Assembly (NCBI RefSeq): GCF_028368995.1
Contig: NZ_JAQNDL010000001.1
Location: 4,056,001 to 4,120,000, forward strand
Source of the DNA: Nannocystis bainbridge
GTDB lineage: Bacteria > Myxococcota_A > Polyangia > Nannocystales > Nannocystaceae
DNA: 64,000 bases
Direction of reading: 5' to 3'
Part shown: positions 17,106 to 26,492 of the stretch, one piece after another
How the letters are laid out: every line of letters starts with the position of its first letter
How positions within the stretch are numbered: the stretch's first letter is position 1
The notes under the pieces: model-generated
What the model was told of the DNA's origin: nothing
What the model saw: only the letters and a program-made list of their open reading frames with translations
Databases searched by the model: none
Made by a program: the position numbers and the translations under genes

Positions 17106-18305
17106 TCAGCGCGGGCTCCAGCGCGGCAACCAGTCGACGCCCTTGCGGTCGGTGAGGCGGACGACGCCGGAGCCGTCGGGGCGCATCAGGTAGAGCTCGG
17201 GGTCGCCGTCGCGGTCGGAGGCGAACACCAGCAGCTTGCCGTCGGGCGAGAAGACCGGCTCACGGTTGGAGCTGGTGCCGGCGGTCAGCGGGACGATCGC
17301 CCCGGTCGCCAGGTCGGCCCGGCGCAGCGCGGCCTGCTGCGAGCCGGTGCGAGTGCTGAACACCAGGCCGCCGCCGTCGGGCGTGAAGGTCGGCTCGGCC
17401 TCGGCCGGCTCGAACTCCTTGCGGTCGCCCGGCGCGTCGGCGGTCAGCCGCCGCAGATCGGTGCCGTCGGGCTTGACCAGGAAGATCCGCTCGGCGCTCT
17501 CGCGGTTGCTGAGGAACGCCAGGAGCCCGCCGTCCCGCGACCACACCGGGCCCCAGTCGTCGAGCTGGAAGTGGGTCACGCGCTGCGGCTCGCGGCCGTC
17601 GGCGTGCATGACATAGATCTCGGCGTTGCCGTCGCGGCTCGAGACAAAGGCGATCCGGCGCCCGTCGGGCGACCAGGCGGGCTCGTAGTTGCCGGCGGGG
17701 TGGTCGGTCAGGCGGTTCAGCTTGGGCGCGGCGCGGTCGGCGAGGTCGACGGCGTAGATGTCGCGGAAGCTCGAGAAGGCGGCCTCGAAGGCGAGCTTGC
17801 GCCCGTCGGGCGACCACGCCGGGCTGCGCACCTGGGGGGCGGTCTCGCTGCGCCACAGCGGCTCGCCGAGCTCGCCGGCGGCCCCGAGCGGCCGGACCTC
17901 GATGCGCTCGAAGTGGCCGCCCTCGTGCTCGTCGACGGTGATGATCGCCATCAGCTCGCCGCTCGGCGAGATCGGGCCGGGCAGCACCGACGGCGGCCCC
18001 TCGCCGCCTGTCCCCTGGAGCATGGTCTTTGCGCCCTGTCCCGAAGGCAAGATGACATCGATCGCGGCCCCGCCCTCGCGCTCGGCGAGGAAGAAGATCC
18101 GCCCGGGCGCGGCGGCCCGCTCGTCGGCGCCGAGCGCCGGCCCCTCGGGGATGGCCGGCGCGGGCGGGAGCGGCTGGGTAGGCGCCTCGGCGGTCGCAGG
18201 CGCGGTCGCAGCGGGCTGGGCAGGGCTCTGGGCGCCGGAGCCACAGGCGGCGAGGAGGAGGCCGCCGAGGGCGACGGAGGAGGAGATCGTGGAGCGTCGG
18301 TGCAT
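17106..18305 (-). CDS. TolB-like beta-propeller lipoprotein
   Basis: Encodes 399 residues from ATG 18305, chosen because it puts a clean signal peptide with lipobox (LGGLLLAACGSG) at the N-terminus; the longer frame adds only an Arg-rich leader. A Pro/Ala-rich linker (about 22-55) precedes a six- or seven-bladed propeller made of PD40 repeats. The repeats are seen as SPAWSPDGRKLAFE, EPAWSPDGRRIAFVS, GPVWSRDGGLLAFLS, EPTFTPDGGGLVFS and EPVFSPDGKLLVFAS. Such lipoproteins act as periplasmic or surface scaffolds, as TolB does, but there is no tol-pal neighbourhood here, so a TolB role is not claimed. A four-box palindrome array (18007-18052) lies in the coding region. Confidence 0.88.
   Translation of the reverse strand: MHRRSTISSSVALGGLLLAACGSGAQSPAQPAATAPATAEAPTQPLPPAPAIPEGPALGADERAAAPGRIFFLAEREGGAAIDVILPSGQGAKTMLQGTGGEGPPSVLPGPISPSGELMAIITVDEHEGGHFERIEVRPLGAAGELGEPLWRSETAPQVRSPAWSPDGRKLAFEAAFSSFRDIYAVDLADRAAPKLNRLTDHPAGNYEPAWSPDGRRIAFVSSRDGNAEIYVMHADGREPQRVTHFQLDDWGPVWSRDGGLLAFLSNRESAERIFLVKPDGTDLRRLTADAPGDRKEFEPAEAEPTFTPDGGGLVFSTRTGSQQAALRRADLATGAIVPLTAGTSSNREPVFSPDGKLLVFASDRDGDPELYLMRPDGSGVVRLTDRKGVDWLPRWSPR
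18007..18052. repeat. Palindrome array, 4 boxes, inside propeller gene
   Basis: Boxes CCTG, CATG, CCTG and a degenerate AAGA start at 18007, 18021, 18035 and 18049, 14 bp apart. The first core, TCCCCTGGAG, keeps five of the six TCC/GGA bases. Confidence 0.6.
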
Positions 18306-18471
18306 CGCGCGGGGCCGTTCGTGGCGAGGACTGCGACGATGGCTCATAGCGCAGGTCCACGGGCGCGGGCAACCCGAGCGGGCCCGAGAACGAGGTTCGC
18401 GGCGGCGCAATGCGTCGCGGCGGGAGCGCGCGGCGGGCGATGGCCGCGGGCCGACCTCTGCGATCGCGGCG

Positions 18472-18945
18472 TCACCAGCCGATCGCGCGCAGGGCCGCGA
18501 ACACCAGCCAGCCGATCAGGACGGCGATGCCGACGGGGATCAGCACGGCGGCGACCACGGCGGCGACCACGAGCCGGCGATCGACGGCGCGCCGCTGCGC
18601 GGGCTCGGCGAGGTGGCCCTCGAGCAAGGCGAGGTTGCGCTGGTTGGCCTTGAAGCCGAAATCGAACATGTCCCCGAGGACAGGCACGGAGCCGACCAGG
18701 GCGTCGACGAGCACGTTGCCGGTCATGCGCGCGAGGGTGGCCGGCGAGGCGCCGAGGCCGGCCGCGCGCACGACGATCCAGCCCGACAGCACGGAGGAGA
18801 GGGTGTCGCCGAGGCCAGGCGCGAGGCCGAGGAGGGGGTCGAGGCCGACGCGCCAGTCGGTGCCGGGGATCCGCACGGCGTTGTCGAGCAAGGCGGCGAT
18901 CTGGCGCACGTCGTCAGGAGCGCGCAGCTGCGGGTCGCGGGGCAT
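18472..18945 (-). CDS. DUF4112 membrane protein
   Basis: Encodes 157 residues from ATG 18945 (MPRDPQLR). The central part matches DUF4112: LLDNAVRIPGTDWRVGLDPLLGLAPGLGD, then a Gly/Ala-rich hydrophobic helix, then GNVLVDALVGSVPVLGDMFDFGFKANQRNLALLE. The final 30 residues are a strong transmembrane helix (VVAAVVAAVLIPVGIAVLIGWLVF). Function in the family is unknown. The GSVPVLGDMFD motif is coded over a good palindrome copy (18667-18684, CATG-TCCCCGAGGA-CAGG). Confidence 0.85.
   Translation of the reverse strand: MPRDPQLRAPDDVRQIAALLDNAVRIPGTDWRVGLDPLLGLAPGLGDTLSSVLSGWIVVRAAGLGASPATLARMTGNVLVDALVGSVPVLGDMFDFGFKANQRNLALLEGHLAEPAQRRAVDRRLVVAAVVAAVLIPVGIAVLIGWLVFAALRAIGW
18667..18684. repeat. 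Exact consensus palindrome inside DUF4112 gene
   Basis: CATGTCCCCGAGGACAGG fits CMTGTCC-N4-GGACAKG at every fixed position although it encodes a conserved part of the protein. A further copy follows upstream of the gene at 19010-19027 (GCTG-TCTCTCGGGA-CATG). Confidence 0.7.
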
Positions 18946-19201
18946 GCGAGGACGATGCTTCGAAACGGGCGACCCGGCAACATGGGGCGTTCGCGGCGCG
19001 GACGGAGCGGCTGTCTCTCGGGACATGTCGGCCGGCGACCGCGACGAGGGCCGCGGCGTGCCGGCCCCGCGACGGTCTCGGCGACGCTGTGCGGCCCCAC
19101 AGCCGCTCGAAGGCGCGAGCGGGCCTCCTTCTGCCCGCCCGCGCCCGGTTCATGCCTGCCCGCCTCGCGCGCGGCACCAGCGCGCGGCGAGGCCGGCGAG
19201 C

Positions 19202-21700
19202 TCAGCGGACGAACACGGCGCCGAAGGTGGCGAGGTTCTTGTCGCCGTTGTCGCCGCCGCAGCTGGCGAGGTCGCCGACGGCGTAACCGAGCACGCTGCA
19301 CTGGCCCCCATCGCCGCCGATGCCGATGTACGAGTCGGGCGAGGTGCAGTCGTTCTCCTGGTTGGAGACGACGCCGATCCGCACCCGCGGCCAGCCCGCC
19401 ACCGCCCACGGCATCGAATTGAAGCCCTCGCGGTTGCAGAACGACTGCAGCGAGCTGCCGGTGATCAGGCTCTTCCAGGCGTCGCGGCCGACGCTGGTCG
19501 CGACGTAGGCGCCGCTCAGCAGGTTCTGCAGCGACGGCCGGTTGAGGCCCGGCAGCTTGATGGTCTTGAGCACCAGCGGCCCGTTGCCGATCGGGTACTC
19601 CATGCCGACGAGCACGTCGTTGAACGGCACGCTCATGAAGCTCTGCAGCTTGGCCTCGTTGTGGTCGAGGTCGGGGAACTGCGGCTGGTAGGTCGAAGCA
19701 TTGGTCCACAGCGCGGCGGCGTAGGTGAAGGTGTTGAGGGTGCCGTTGGCCTTGAGGGCGAGGGTCCAGCCGCCGCCGTCGATGGTCATCTCGCAGAAGA
19801 CGTTGAACGGCTGCAGGGCGCCGGCGCCGTCCGGATCGATCGGGTAGACGCCGTTGCCAGCGCCAGGAGTGGCCTGCTTGATGGCCTTGCAGCTGGTGGC
19901 GATGCCACACTTGCCGCCGGTGCAGAAGCCGGTGGTGCAGTCGAGGCCGCCGGTGCACTGGAGGTTGAGGCCGCACTTGCCACACGAGCCGCCGCAGTCG
20001 ACGTCGCTCTCGGTGCCGTTCTTGACGCCGTCGCTGCAGGTCGGCAGCAGACACTGATTGTTGCAAAAATCGTTGTTGTTGGCGTTGCCGTCGTCGCACT
20101 GCTCGACGCCCTGATGGACGATGGCGTCGCCGCAGCTGGCGGACTTGCAGGTGTTGAGGCAGGCGTCGTTGTCGGACAGGTTGCCGTCGTCGCACTGCTC
20201 GCCCTTGCCGGGCTGGACGAAGGTGTCGCCGCAGATCGGGTTGTTGCAGGCGAGGGTGCAGACGCCGGTGTTGCTGTTGCCGATGCCGGCGTCACACTGC
20301 TCGCCGGGCTGCTTGAAGCCGTCGCCGCAGGTGGCGAGCTTGCAGACGTTGGTGCAGGCGTCGTCGTTGCTCTGGTTGCCGTCGTCGCAGGCCTCGCTGG
20401 GGCTCTTGTCGCCGTCGCCGCAGATGTTGGTCTTGCACATGGCGTTGCACGGCTTGCCGGGGCCGTTGTTGACGCCGTCGTCGCACTGCTCGACGTTGGC
20501 CTGGACGAGGCTGTCGCCGCAGGTGGCGAGCTTGCAAGCGACGGTGCAGGCGCCGCTGTCGCTGTTGCTGCCGCCGAGGTCGCACTGCTCGCCCTCGTTG
20601 GGCTGATGGATGCCGTCGCCGCAGGCGGGGAGCTCGCAGCTGTCGGTGCAGCCGTCGTCGTCGTCGCCGTTCTGCCCGTCGTCGCAGTCCTCGCCCGGAT
20701 CGAGGGTACCGTTGCCGCACTCCTCGAGCTTGCAAGTGGCCGAGCAGCCGTCGCCCGGATCGAGGTCGCCGTCGTCGCAGGCCTCGCCGGGGCCCTGGTC
20801 GCCGTCGCCGCAGGTGTTGAATTGACACCCGGCGTTGCAGGCCTTGCCTGCCCCGTTGTCGACGCCGTCGTCGCACTCCTCGATGCCGTCGCCGGTGTTG
20901 TAGAGGGCCCCGTCGCCGCAGACGTTGAGCTTGCAGCTGGTGGTGCAGGCGGCGTTGTCGGCGTTGGCGTTGCCGTCGTCGCACTGCTCGCCGACGCTGT
21001 CCTGGACGTGACCGTCGCTGCAGGTGGCGTCGGTGCAGGTGTCGGTGCAATCGTCGCTGTTGTCGGCGTTGCCGTCGTCACACTGCTCGGTCGGGGCGAC
21101 GATGCCGTCGCCGCAGCTGGCGAGCGCGCAGGAATTGGTGCAGTCGTCGGTGTCGTCTTCGTCGCCGTCGTCGCATCCCTCGCCCGGGCCGACGGCCCCG
21201 TCGCCGCAGACGTTGTCGGTGCAGTCGGCCTTGCAGCTATTGGTGTCCATGTTGTCGGCGCCGTCGTCACACTCCTCGCCGGGGCCCTGATCGCCGTCGC
21301 CGCAGGCATTGGCCTGACACTGCATGTTGCACGGCTTGCCGGCGCCGTTGTCGGGGCCGTCGTCGCAGGCCTCGCCCCGATCGAGCTGACCGTCGCCGCA
21401 GACGGGGTCGGGCTCGCCAGTGGTGGTATCGGTGGTCTCGCCGGTGGTCGTGGTGGTGGTGCTGTCGCCGGTCGTGGCGACGGTCATGCCGCCGGTCATG
21501 CCCTGCGTGGTGGTCGGCGTGTCGGTGACGCCGACGGTGGTGGTCGTCGTCGCCACCCCGGTGCTGGTCTGCACGTCGCCGCCGGTGGTGGTGGCCTCGC
21601 TCGCGCCGACAGTGCCGGCCGTGCCGGAATCACCGCACGCCGCGAGCAACAAGGTGGTCGAAAGGACAGATCGCCGCAGGCCAAGCTCTAACGTTCGCAT
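19202..21700 (-). CDS. DUF4215 Cys-rich repeat lipoprotein with fibrinogen-like C-terminus
   Basis: Encodes 832 residues from ATG 21700, which has a GGAGG-type ribosome binding site; the longer frame adds nothing. A signal peptide with lipobox (LLLAACGDS) is followed by a Thr/Gly-rich linker to about residue 105. Then come 14 tandem units of about 30-45 residues of the type CGDG-x(2-4)-P-x-E-x-CDDG-N, the DUF4215 / myxococcal Cys-rich repeat. A last different unit (GTESDVDCGGSCGKCG) follows. The final 230 residues begin GVYPIDPDG, then NVFCEMTIDGGGWTLA, the hallmark of a fibrinogen-related or intelectin-like lectin domain. The whole looks like a surface stalk with a carbohydrate-binding head. 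Ligand and role are inferred. Confidence 0.88.
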   Translation of the reverse strand: MRTLELGLRRSVLSTTLLLAACGDSGTAGTVGASEATTTGGDVQTSTGVATTTTTVGVTDTPTTTQGMTGGMTVATTGDSTTTTTTGETTDTTTGEPDPVCGDGQLDRGEACDDGPDNGAGKPCNMQCQANACGDGDQGPGEECDDGADNMDTNSCKADCTDNVCGDGAVGPGEGCDDGDEDDTDDCTNSCALASCGDGIVAPTEQCDDGNADNSDDCTDTCTDATCSDGHVQDSVGEQCDDGNANADNAACTTSCKLNVCGDGALYNTGDGIEECDDGVDNGAGKACNAGCQFNTCGDGDQGPGEACDDGDLDPGDGCSATCKLEECGNGTLDPGEDCDDGQNGDDDDGCTDSCELPACGDGIHQPNEGEQCDLGGSNSDSGACTVACKLATCGDSLVQANVEQCDDGVNNGPGKPCNAMCKTNICGDGDKSPSEACDDGNQSNDDACTNVCKLATCGDGFKQPGEQCDAGIGNSNTGVCTLACNNPICGDTFVQPGKGEQCDDGNLSDNDACLNTCKSASCGDAIVHQGVEQCDDGNANNNDFCNNQCLLPTCSDGVKNGTESDVDCGGSCGKCGLNLQCTGGLDCTTGFCTGGKCGIATSCKAIKQATPGAGNGVYPIDPDGAGALQPFNVFCEMTIDGGGWTLALKANGTLNTFTYAAALWTNASTYQPQFPDLDHNEAKLQSFMSVPFNDVLVGMEYPIGNGPLVLKTIKLPGLNRPSLQNLLSGAYVATSVGRDAWKSLITGSSLQSFCNREGFNSMPWAVAGWPRVRIGVVSNQENDCTSPDSYIGIGGDGGQCSVLGYAVGDLASCGGDNGDKNLATFGAVFVR

Positions 21701-21943
21701 GTTCACCCTCCACGCCCCGGCGACGGCTCGCCCCACGCATGGGGGCGACTCTCCGCACACTGTCGCTACAAGGCCTCATATGCCTGCCAGAAGCCGTGGA
21801 GGCGCACAAGCGGCCGAATCAGTCGCCTGTCGCGCGAGCGCTGGCGCGCAGCGCTCCTGCGCGCGGAGGGTCGGGCGAGCTGCTTGGCAGCCGAGGCCGG
21901 GCACGCGTCGACGACTTGGCAGTCGACGCGGAGGGCTGGCAGC

Positions 21944-22558
21944 TCAGCCGGCGGCCGGCAGCGGCGCGACCGGGGTGCTGGCGCGGTTGCGGACGAACAG
22001 GCGCTTCAGGCCGAGCTTGGTGGCGAGGGCAGTACCTGTCCCAATGGCCATGACCGCAGGAGCAGCCAGACCGCCGGTCAGGGCGACAGCGCCAGCGGCG
22101 ACGAGCACGCCGACCGAGGTCGAGGCGGCCCCGGTGCCAGCCTCGACGGTGGCGTGGACACAGGCCTGCTTGCCGGACATGGTGCCGCGGCGCCAGGCCA
22201 CGACGCCCTCGGCGGCCCCGAAGGCGGCGTCGATGACGAGGCCGACCACGCCCGCCCGCGCGGCCGTGCGCGCGATCTGGAGCCCCGCCGCGCGAGCGGT
22301 CGTCACCACCGCGAGGCTGACGACCTCGGCCGCGCCGGCCTGCGCCGCGACATCGACGAGCGTCGGCGCCGCGCCCGCGACGGTGCTGCTGGCGGTGCGG
22401 GTGAGCACGGTCTGCAGGCCGGCCTGGGCCACGGTGGGCAGCACTTCGCGGCCACCGGTGTCGTAGAGCGTGCGGGCAGCAGAGCGAGCGGCGAGCGCGG
22501 CCTGGCCCGCGAGCGCGCCCATGACGAGATCCCGGTGACTGCGGGCAGAGTCGGACAT
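21944..22558 (-). CDS. Ala/Gly-rich hydrophobic protein, unknown
   Basis: Encodes 204 residues from ATG 22558. It is very rich in Ala, Gly, Val and Thr with moderately hydrophobic helices (about 70-125 and 145-180) and ends in a basic segment (KLGLKRLFVRNR). It might be membrane-associated through glycine-zipper helices. No family recognised. The frame upstream of 22558 is only the shadow of the FG-GAP gene. A palindrome copy (22035-22066: CCTG, CATG, CAGC boxes) lies in its 3' part. Confidence 0.6.
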   Translation of the reverse strand: MSDSARSHRDLVMGALAGQAALAARSAARTLYDTGGREVLPTVAQAGLQTVLTRTASSTVAGAAPTLVDVAAQAGAAEVVSLAVVTTARAAGLQIARTAARAGVVGLVIDAAFGAAEGVVAWRRGTMSGKQACVHATVEAGTGAASTSVGVLVAAGAVALTGGLAAPAVMAIGTGTALATKLGLKRLFVRNRASTPVAPLPAAG

Positions 22559-22862
22559 GATGCTAACGCTAGCAAACCGTGCGGGCGCAGTCCCGTATCG
22601 GCCTGGAGGCGCTGGCGCACGCGGGCTGGCGGGCGCGCAAGCGACTACGCAGACGCGGCGCCGAGGCCGCGGGCCGGGAGGCGTTCGGGATCGTCGGTGG
22701 GCGCGGGTCCGGAGGCAGCGCTGGAGAGCGAACGGAGAGGCCGTGATCGCATCCGCCAAAATAGTGAGACATGACCTTTCGGCCATGTCTGATTTTGCAG
22801 CGAGCTGAGCCTTGTGCGAGTCCGTTCGGACATGTCCCATCGGCCATGTCCGAATCGGCACC
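22559..22862. repeat. Intergenic region with two palindrome arrays
   Basis: About 300 bases lie between two leftward genes, with no convincing gene. Array one has CATG, CATG and CAGC boxes at 22770, 22784 and 22798. Array two has a degenerate box at 22817, then CATG at 22831, CATG at 22845 and CACC at 22859. All boxes in each array are 14 bp apart, and the cores include ACCTTTCGGC, TCCGTTCGGA and TCCCATCGGC. They lie immediately beyond the stop of the FG-GAP gene, so a 3'-end function is possible. Confidence 0.7.
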
Positions 22863-24611
22863 TCAGGGCACGAGGCCGTTGCGCAGGTTGTTGCCGCGGC
22901 CCGTCGGCCACAGCAGGCACGAGGCGGTCGAGCCGGGCACGGTGTAGACGCGCACGCTCTCGACCATGTCCTCGGCGTCCTTGAGCGAGACGACGATCTC
23001 GACCTGGCCGTCGCCGTCGACGTCGGCGAGGGTGGGCACCGGCATCGCGCCGCGCCGCGGCAAGGGCAGCTGATGCTGCACGGCGCCGTCGCTGCCGAGG
23101 ACGAACAGCGCGCCCTTGTCGTCACCGGTGCTGTAGCTGTTGAACACGACCTCGGGCGCGCCGTCGCCGGAGAGGTCACCGATCACCACGCCGCCGGCCG
23201 CGACCTCGGGGTCGGTGGTGTACGCGGTGCTCCACAGCACCTGGCCGGCGGCGCTCACGGCGTGCACGCGCCCGTCGAAGCCGACGAACACGATCTCGAG
23301 GCCGGGGTGATCGGCGCGCAGGTCAGCGACCGCGACCTGGTTGGTGATGCCGACGATGTTGGTGTCGCCGTAGTCCCACAGGCCCGAGAGATAGTCGGGC
23401 AAGTGCACCGGCGTCTCGAAGCCGGGGCGGCGGCTGGCGTCGGCGCCGACGACCCATACGGCGACGCCCTCCTCGCGGTCGCTCTGGGTGGCGTTCTGCA
23501 CGCTGGCGAGCATGACGATCTCGCGCTGGCCGTCGCCGTCCAGATCGGCGATCGCGGGGGCGGTGTTGGTGAAGTGAGCCTGCAGCGCGCTGTCCTCGTC
23601 GTCGGCGTAGCCCTGCATCGCCTCGGCGAGGTCGTGCAGGTAGCGGACGCCGGGGGTCTTGCTGACGGGGAAGATGTCGGCGGCGTCGAAGGCCTCGCCG
23701 CTGCCGTGATGAATGCTGACGTAGGCGTTGTCGTGCGGGGCGACGAGGTCGGCCTTGCCGTCGCCGTCGAGGTCGCCGACGGCCAGGTTCTGATCGTAGC
23801 AGCCAGCCAGGTAACACTGGTCGTCGCAGCCCGCGCTGCCGGCCTCGTTGGGCGGAAAACCGGGCACCGGGCTGCCATCGCCGCGCCAGGCGTGCACGAC
23901 GTCGGTCGGGCCGCTGCGGCCGACGCTGACGGCGATGTCGAGCCGACCGTCGCCGTCGAGGTCGCCAGCGGCGATGCTGCGCAGCTCGTCCTCCCAGGTG
24001 ACAGGAAAACCAGGCGCGAGGGCACCTGACCGATCGAGCAGGTAGACCTGGTCGCGGGCGGCAAAGGCGATCTCGAGCTCGGGCCCGCCGATGAAGTCGG
24101 CGACGACGGGGCTCGACCAGATCCGCCCGCCCCCGGCCTCGAATTTGAAAAGGACCTCGCCGTCGGCGGCCCAGGCGAGCAAGGCCTGACCGCGCGGGAC
24201 GATGACCTCGTGGGCGCCGTCGAGGTCGAGGTCGGCGACGGCGGGGGAGCCGAGCCAGGCCTCCTCCCAGCGATCTTTCAAGCTGTACGCAAGGACAGGT
24301 TCGGCAGCGAGGGCCGATCCACCGCCGCCGTCACAGCTCGGCGCGGGCGGCTCGCCAGTGGTGCCGCCGGTGGTGCCCTCGGGGCTGCCGGTCGGGTCGA
24401 AGCCGGTCGTCGGCGCGGGCCCGTCGGTGGTGCCCTCAGTGCCACCACCGGTGAGGCCGCCGGGGTCGTCGGTGGTGGACAGCGAGGTCGCTGGGCCGGT
24501 CGCGTTGCCGGTGGGCCCGCCGTCGGTGTCGATGGCGCTCGCCGCCGTGCTGCAGGCGATCGCAAGGGTCGCCACGCCCGCTCCCGAGATCCGCCACGTC
24601 GCTCGTCTCAT
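22863..24611 (-). CDS. FG-GAP/VCBS repeat propeller lipoprotein
   Basis: Encodes 582 residues from ATG 24611, which has a GGAGGTG ribosome binding site; the GTG two codons earlier overlaps that site. The signal peptide ends in LAIACS, a lipobox. A Thr/Gly/Pro linker (to about residue 95) precedes a beta-propeller with calcium-binding FG-GAP/VCBS units: AVADLDLDGAHEV, AAGDLDGDGRLDI, AVGDLDGDGKADL, AIADLDGDGQREI, VIGDLSGDGAPEV and LADVDGDGQVEI. The protein ends in TGRGNNLRNG, a tail often seen in myxobacterial propeller proteins. It is probably surface-exposed and may bind ligands or calcium. The next gene downstream on this strand is the Ala/Gly-rich protein. Confidence 0.88.
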   Translation of the reverse strand: MRRATWRISGAGVATLAIACSTAASAIDTDGGPTGNATGPATSLSTTDDPGGLTGGGTEGTTDGPAPTTGFDPTGSPEGTTGGTTGEPPAPSCDGGGGSALAAEPVLAYSLKDRWEEAWLGSPAVADLDLDGAHEVIVPRGQALLAWAADGEVLFKFEAGGGRIWSSPVVADFIGGPELEIAFAARDQVYLLDRSGALAPGFPVTWEDELRSIAAGDLDGDGRLDIAVSVGRSGPTDVVHAWRGDGSPVPGFPPNEAGSAGCDDQCYLAGCYDQNLAVGDLDGDGKADLVAPHDNAYVSIHHGSGEAFDAADIFPVSKTPGVRYLHDLAEAMQGYADDEDSALQAHFTNTAPAIADLDGDGQREIVMLASVQNATQSDREEGVAVWVVGADASRRPGFETPVHLPDYLSGLWDYGDTNIVGITNQVAVADLRADHPGLEIVFVGFDGRVHAVSAAGQVLWSTAYTTDPEVAAGGVVIGDLSGDGAPEVVFNSYSTGDDKGALFVLGSDGAVQHQLPLPRRGAMPVPTLADVDGDGQVEIVVSLKDAEDMVESVRVYTVPGSTASCLLWPTGRGNNLRNGLVP

Positions 24612-24717
24612 CTGCACCTCCGCGGCGACGATACGCCAAAGCGGCCGCGACCATGATCACGATCGTGATCATGGTCGTGGTGTCGGTAGCGACCGTAAGC
24701 GCGCCGGGCGGGGCCGC

Positions 24718-26487
24718 TCAGTCTTCGGCGTCGCGGCTGCCGAAGGCCGCGCGGATGTAGCTCCAGCGCGACGTCGCCAGGTGCTTGATGACGTCGATCG
24801 TGCCGGCCTTGACGACGCCCTTGCCGAGCTGACCGTCGCGGAACAGCTCCGAGGTCTTGTTGCGCTGCAGCTTGCCGCTCGAGGTCTTGGGCAGGCTGCC
24901 GGGCACCAGCAGCACGACCTCGTCAGGCTTGAGCGCGAGGGTCTCGAGGATCTTGGCGGCGATCTTGTCGCGCAGGTCCTCGGCGTGCGGAGCCCGGACC
25001 TCGCAGGCGACGATCACCCGCTCGCGCCCGAGCGAGGCGTCCTCGATGCCGAAGGCGACCACGTTGCCGCGGCGCACGCCCTCGACCTGCGAGGCCTGCC
25101 ACTCGAGGTCCTGCGGGTAGTAGTTGCGGCCGTGGATGATGATGAGATCTTTGATCCGGCCGCACACGTAGAGCTCGCCGTCGGCCAGGTAGCCGAGGTC
25201 GCCCGTCGACAGCCAGCCGTCCTTGAGCACCTGCAAGGTGCGCTCGGCGTCGCCCCAGTAGCCGCGCATCACGCTCGGACCGCGCAGCTCGATCTGGCCG
25301 ACGCGACGGTCCGGCAGCGGGCCGCCCTCGGCGTCGACGATCCGCAGCTCGTGCTCGGGGAAGGTGCGCCCGCAGCAGACGACCTTGAGCGCGTCGTCGG
25401 CGTCGCTGGGCTTCGCCTCGCCGTGGACCAGCGCGTCGGGGTCGACCACGTCGGCGCGCAGGTCCTCCTCCAGCTCGACGAAGGTGACGGCGAGGCTGTG
25501 CTCGGCCATGCCGTAGCACGGCAAAAAGGCGGTGCGCTTGAAGCCCCAGGGGGCGAACCGCTCGGCGAACGCGTTGAGCGTGTCGTACTGGATCGGCTCG
25601 GCGCCGCAGCCGGCCACGCGCAGGTGCGACAGGTCGACGCCCTGCAGCTCGTGGTCCTTGATCCGCGCGGTGCACAGGCCGTACGCGAAGTTGGGCGCGA
25701 ACGAGACGCTGGCCTTGCGCTCCGACAGCTGGCGCAGCCACATCGCCGGCCGCTTGAGGAACAGCAGCGGCGACATGAACTGGACCCCGCGCACCTGCAG
25801 CACCGCCGGCGTGAACACGAAGCCGATGAGGCCCATGTCGTGGTAGAGCGGCAACCAGCTGAGGCCGAAGGTGTCGCCGTCGGCGCGCAGGCCGGCCCCG
25901 AGCGCCGCGATGTTGGCGATCAGGTTGGCGTGGGTGAGCGTGACGCCCTTGGGCTGCGAGGTGCTGCCCGAGGTGAACTGCAGGAACGCGACGTCGTCGG
26001 GCTTCACGTCGACGCCGATCGGCGCCGCGCGCTCGTCGACCGGCTTGACGAACGAGGCGTAGACCTCGACCGCGCGCACGCTCGGCACGTTGCTCATCAG
26101 CTTGCCGAGGATCGGCCGCACCTTGGCGTCGGTGACCACCAGCGAGCAGCCGGCCTGGCGCAGGATGTGGGTGGTGTTCGAGAGGTAGCCCTCGAACTGG
26201 CCGAGGTTCATCGGCGGATACACCGGCACCGGGATCGCGCCGGCGTACATCGCCCCGAAGATCGCCTCGACGAACTCCGACGAGTCCGGGAGGATGAGGC
26301 CGACGCGCTCGCCCGGGCGGACCCCCGCGGCCTGCAGCGCCGCGCCGAAGCGGCGGGCCCGCCGCGCGGTCTCGGCGTACGAGAGGAACCTGACCGGGTC
26401 CTTCTCCTGGACGAGGTGCGAGTAGCCGGCGTCGGCGCGGGCGGTCGCCGCGTCGAGGGCCTGCGTGAGCGTCTCGGGCCGCGTCAT
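24718..26487 (-). CDS. Fatty-acyl-AMP ligase (FAAL)
   Basis: Encodes 589 residues of the adenylate-forming superfamily. The ATP motif FTSGSTSQPKGVTLTH (about 172-187) and the hinge/C-terminal motif GRIKDLIIIHGRNYYPQD are clear. The combination SWLPLYHDMGLIG with IIHGRNYYPQDLE is typical of fatty-acyl-AMP ligases, which activate a fatty acid with ATP and pass it to an acyl carrier protein rather than CoA. The C-terminal LPKTSSGKLQRNKT carries the catalytic Lys. It is the last gene of a leftward three-gene unit; the acyl carrier protein gene ends 5 bases upstream, which strongly supports direct partnership. Confidence 0.92.
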   Translation of the reverse strand: MTRPETLTQALDAATARADAGYSHLVQEKDPVRFLSYAETARRARRFGAALQAAGVRPGERVGLILPDSSEFVEAIFGAMYAGAIPVPVYPPMNLGQFEGYLSNTTHILRQAGCSLVVTDAKVRPILGKLMSNVPSVRAVEVYASFVKPVDERAAPIGVDVKPDDVAFLQFTSGSTSQPKGVTLTHANLIANIAALGAGLRADGDTFGLSWLPLYHDMGLIGFVFTPAVLQVRGVQFMSPLLFLKRPAMWLRQLSERKASVSFAPNFAYGLCTARIKDHELQGVDLSHLRVAGCGAEPIQYDTLNAFAERFAPWGFKRTAFLPCYGMAEHSLAVTFVELEEDLRADVVDPDALVHGEAKPSDADDALKVVCCGRTFPEHELRIVDAEGGPLPDRRVGQIELRGPSVMRGYWGDAERTLQVLKDGWLSTGDLGYLADGELYVCGRIKDLIIIHGRNYYPQDLEWQASQVEGVRRGNVVAFGIEDASLGRERVIVACEVRAPHAEDLRDKIAAKILETLALKPDEVVLLVPGSLPKTSSGKLQRNKTSELFRDGQLGKGVVKAGTIDVIKHLATSRWSYIRAAFGSRDAED

Positions 26488-26492
26488 CGTCC

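Noticed and set aside
19786..21309. Frames with Ala/Thr/Pro repeats overlapping the DUF4215 gene, and a possible CRISPR-like repeat
   Set aside because: The periodicity comes from the Cys-rich protein repeats; unit lengths vary and there are no constant repeats with unique spacers.
22158..22184. CCTG and CATG boxes near 22170 resembling the iterated palindrome
   Set aside because: The boxes are separated by nine bases, not ten, and the core does not fit TCC-N4-GGA.
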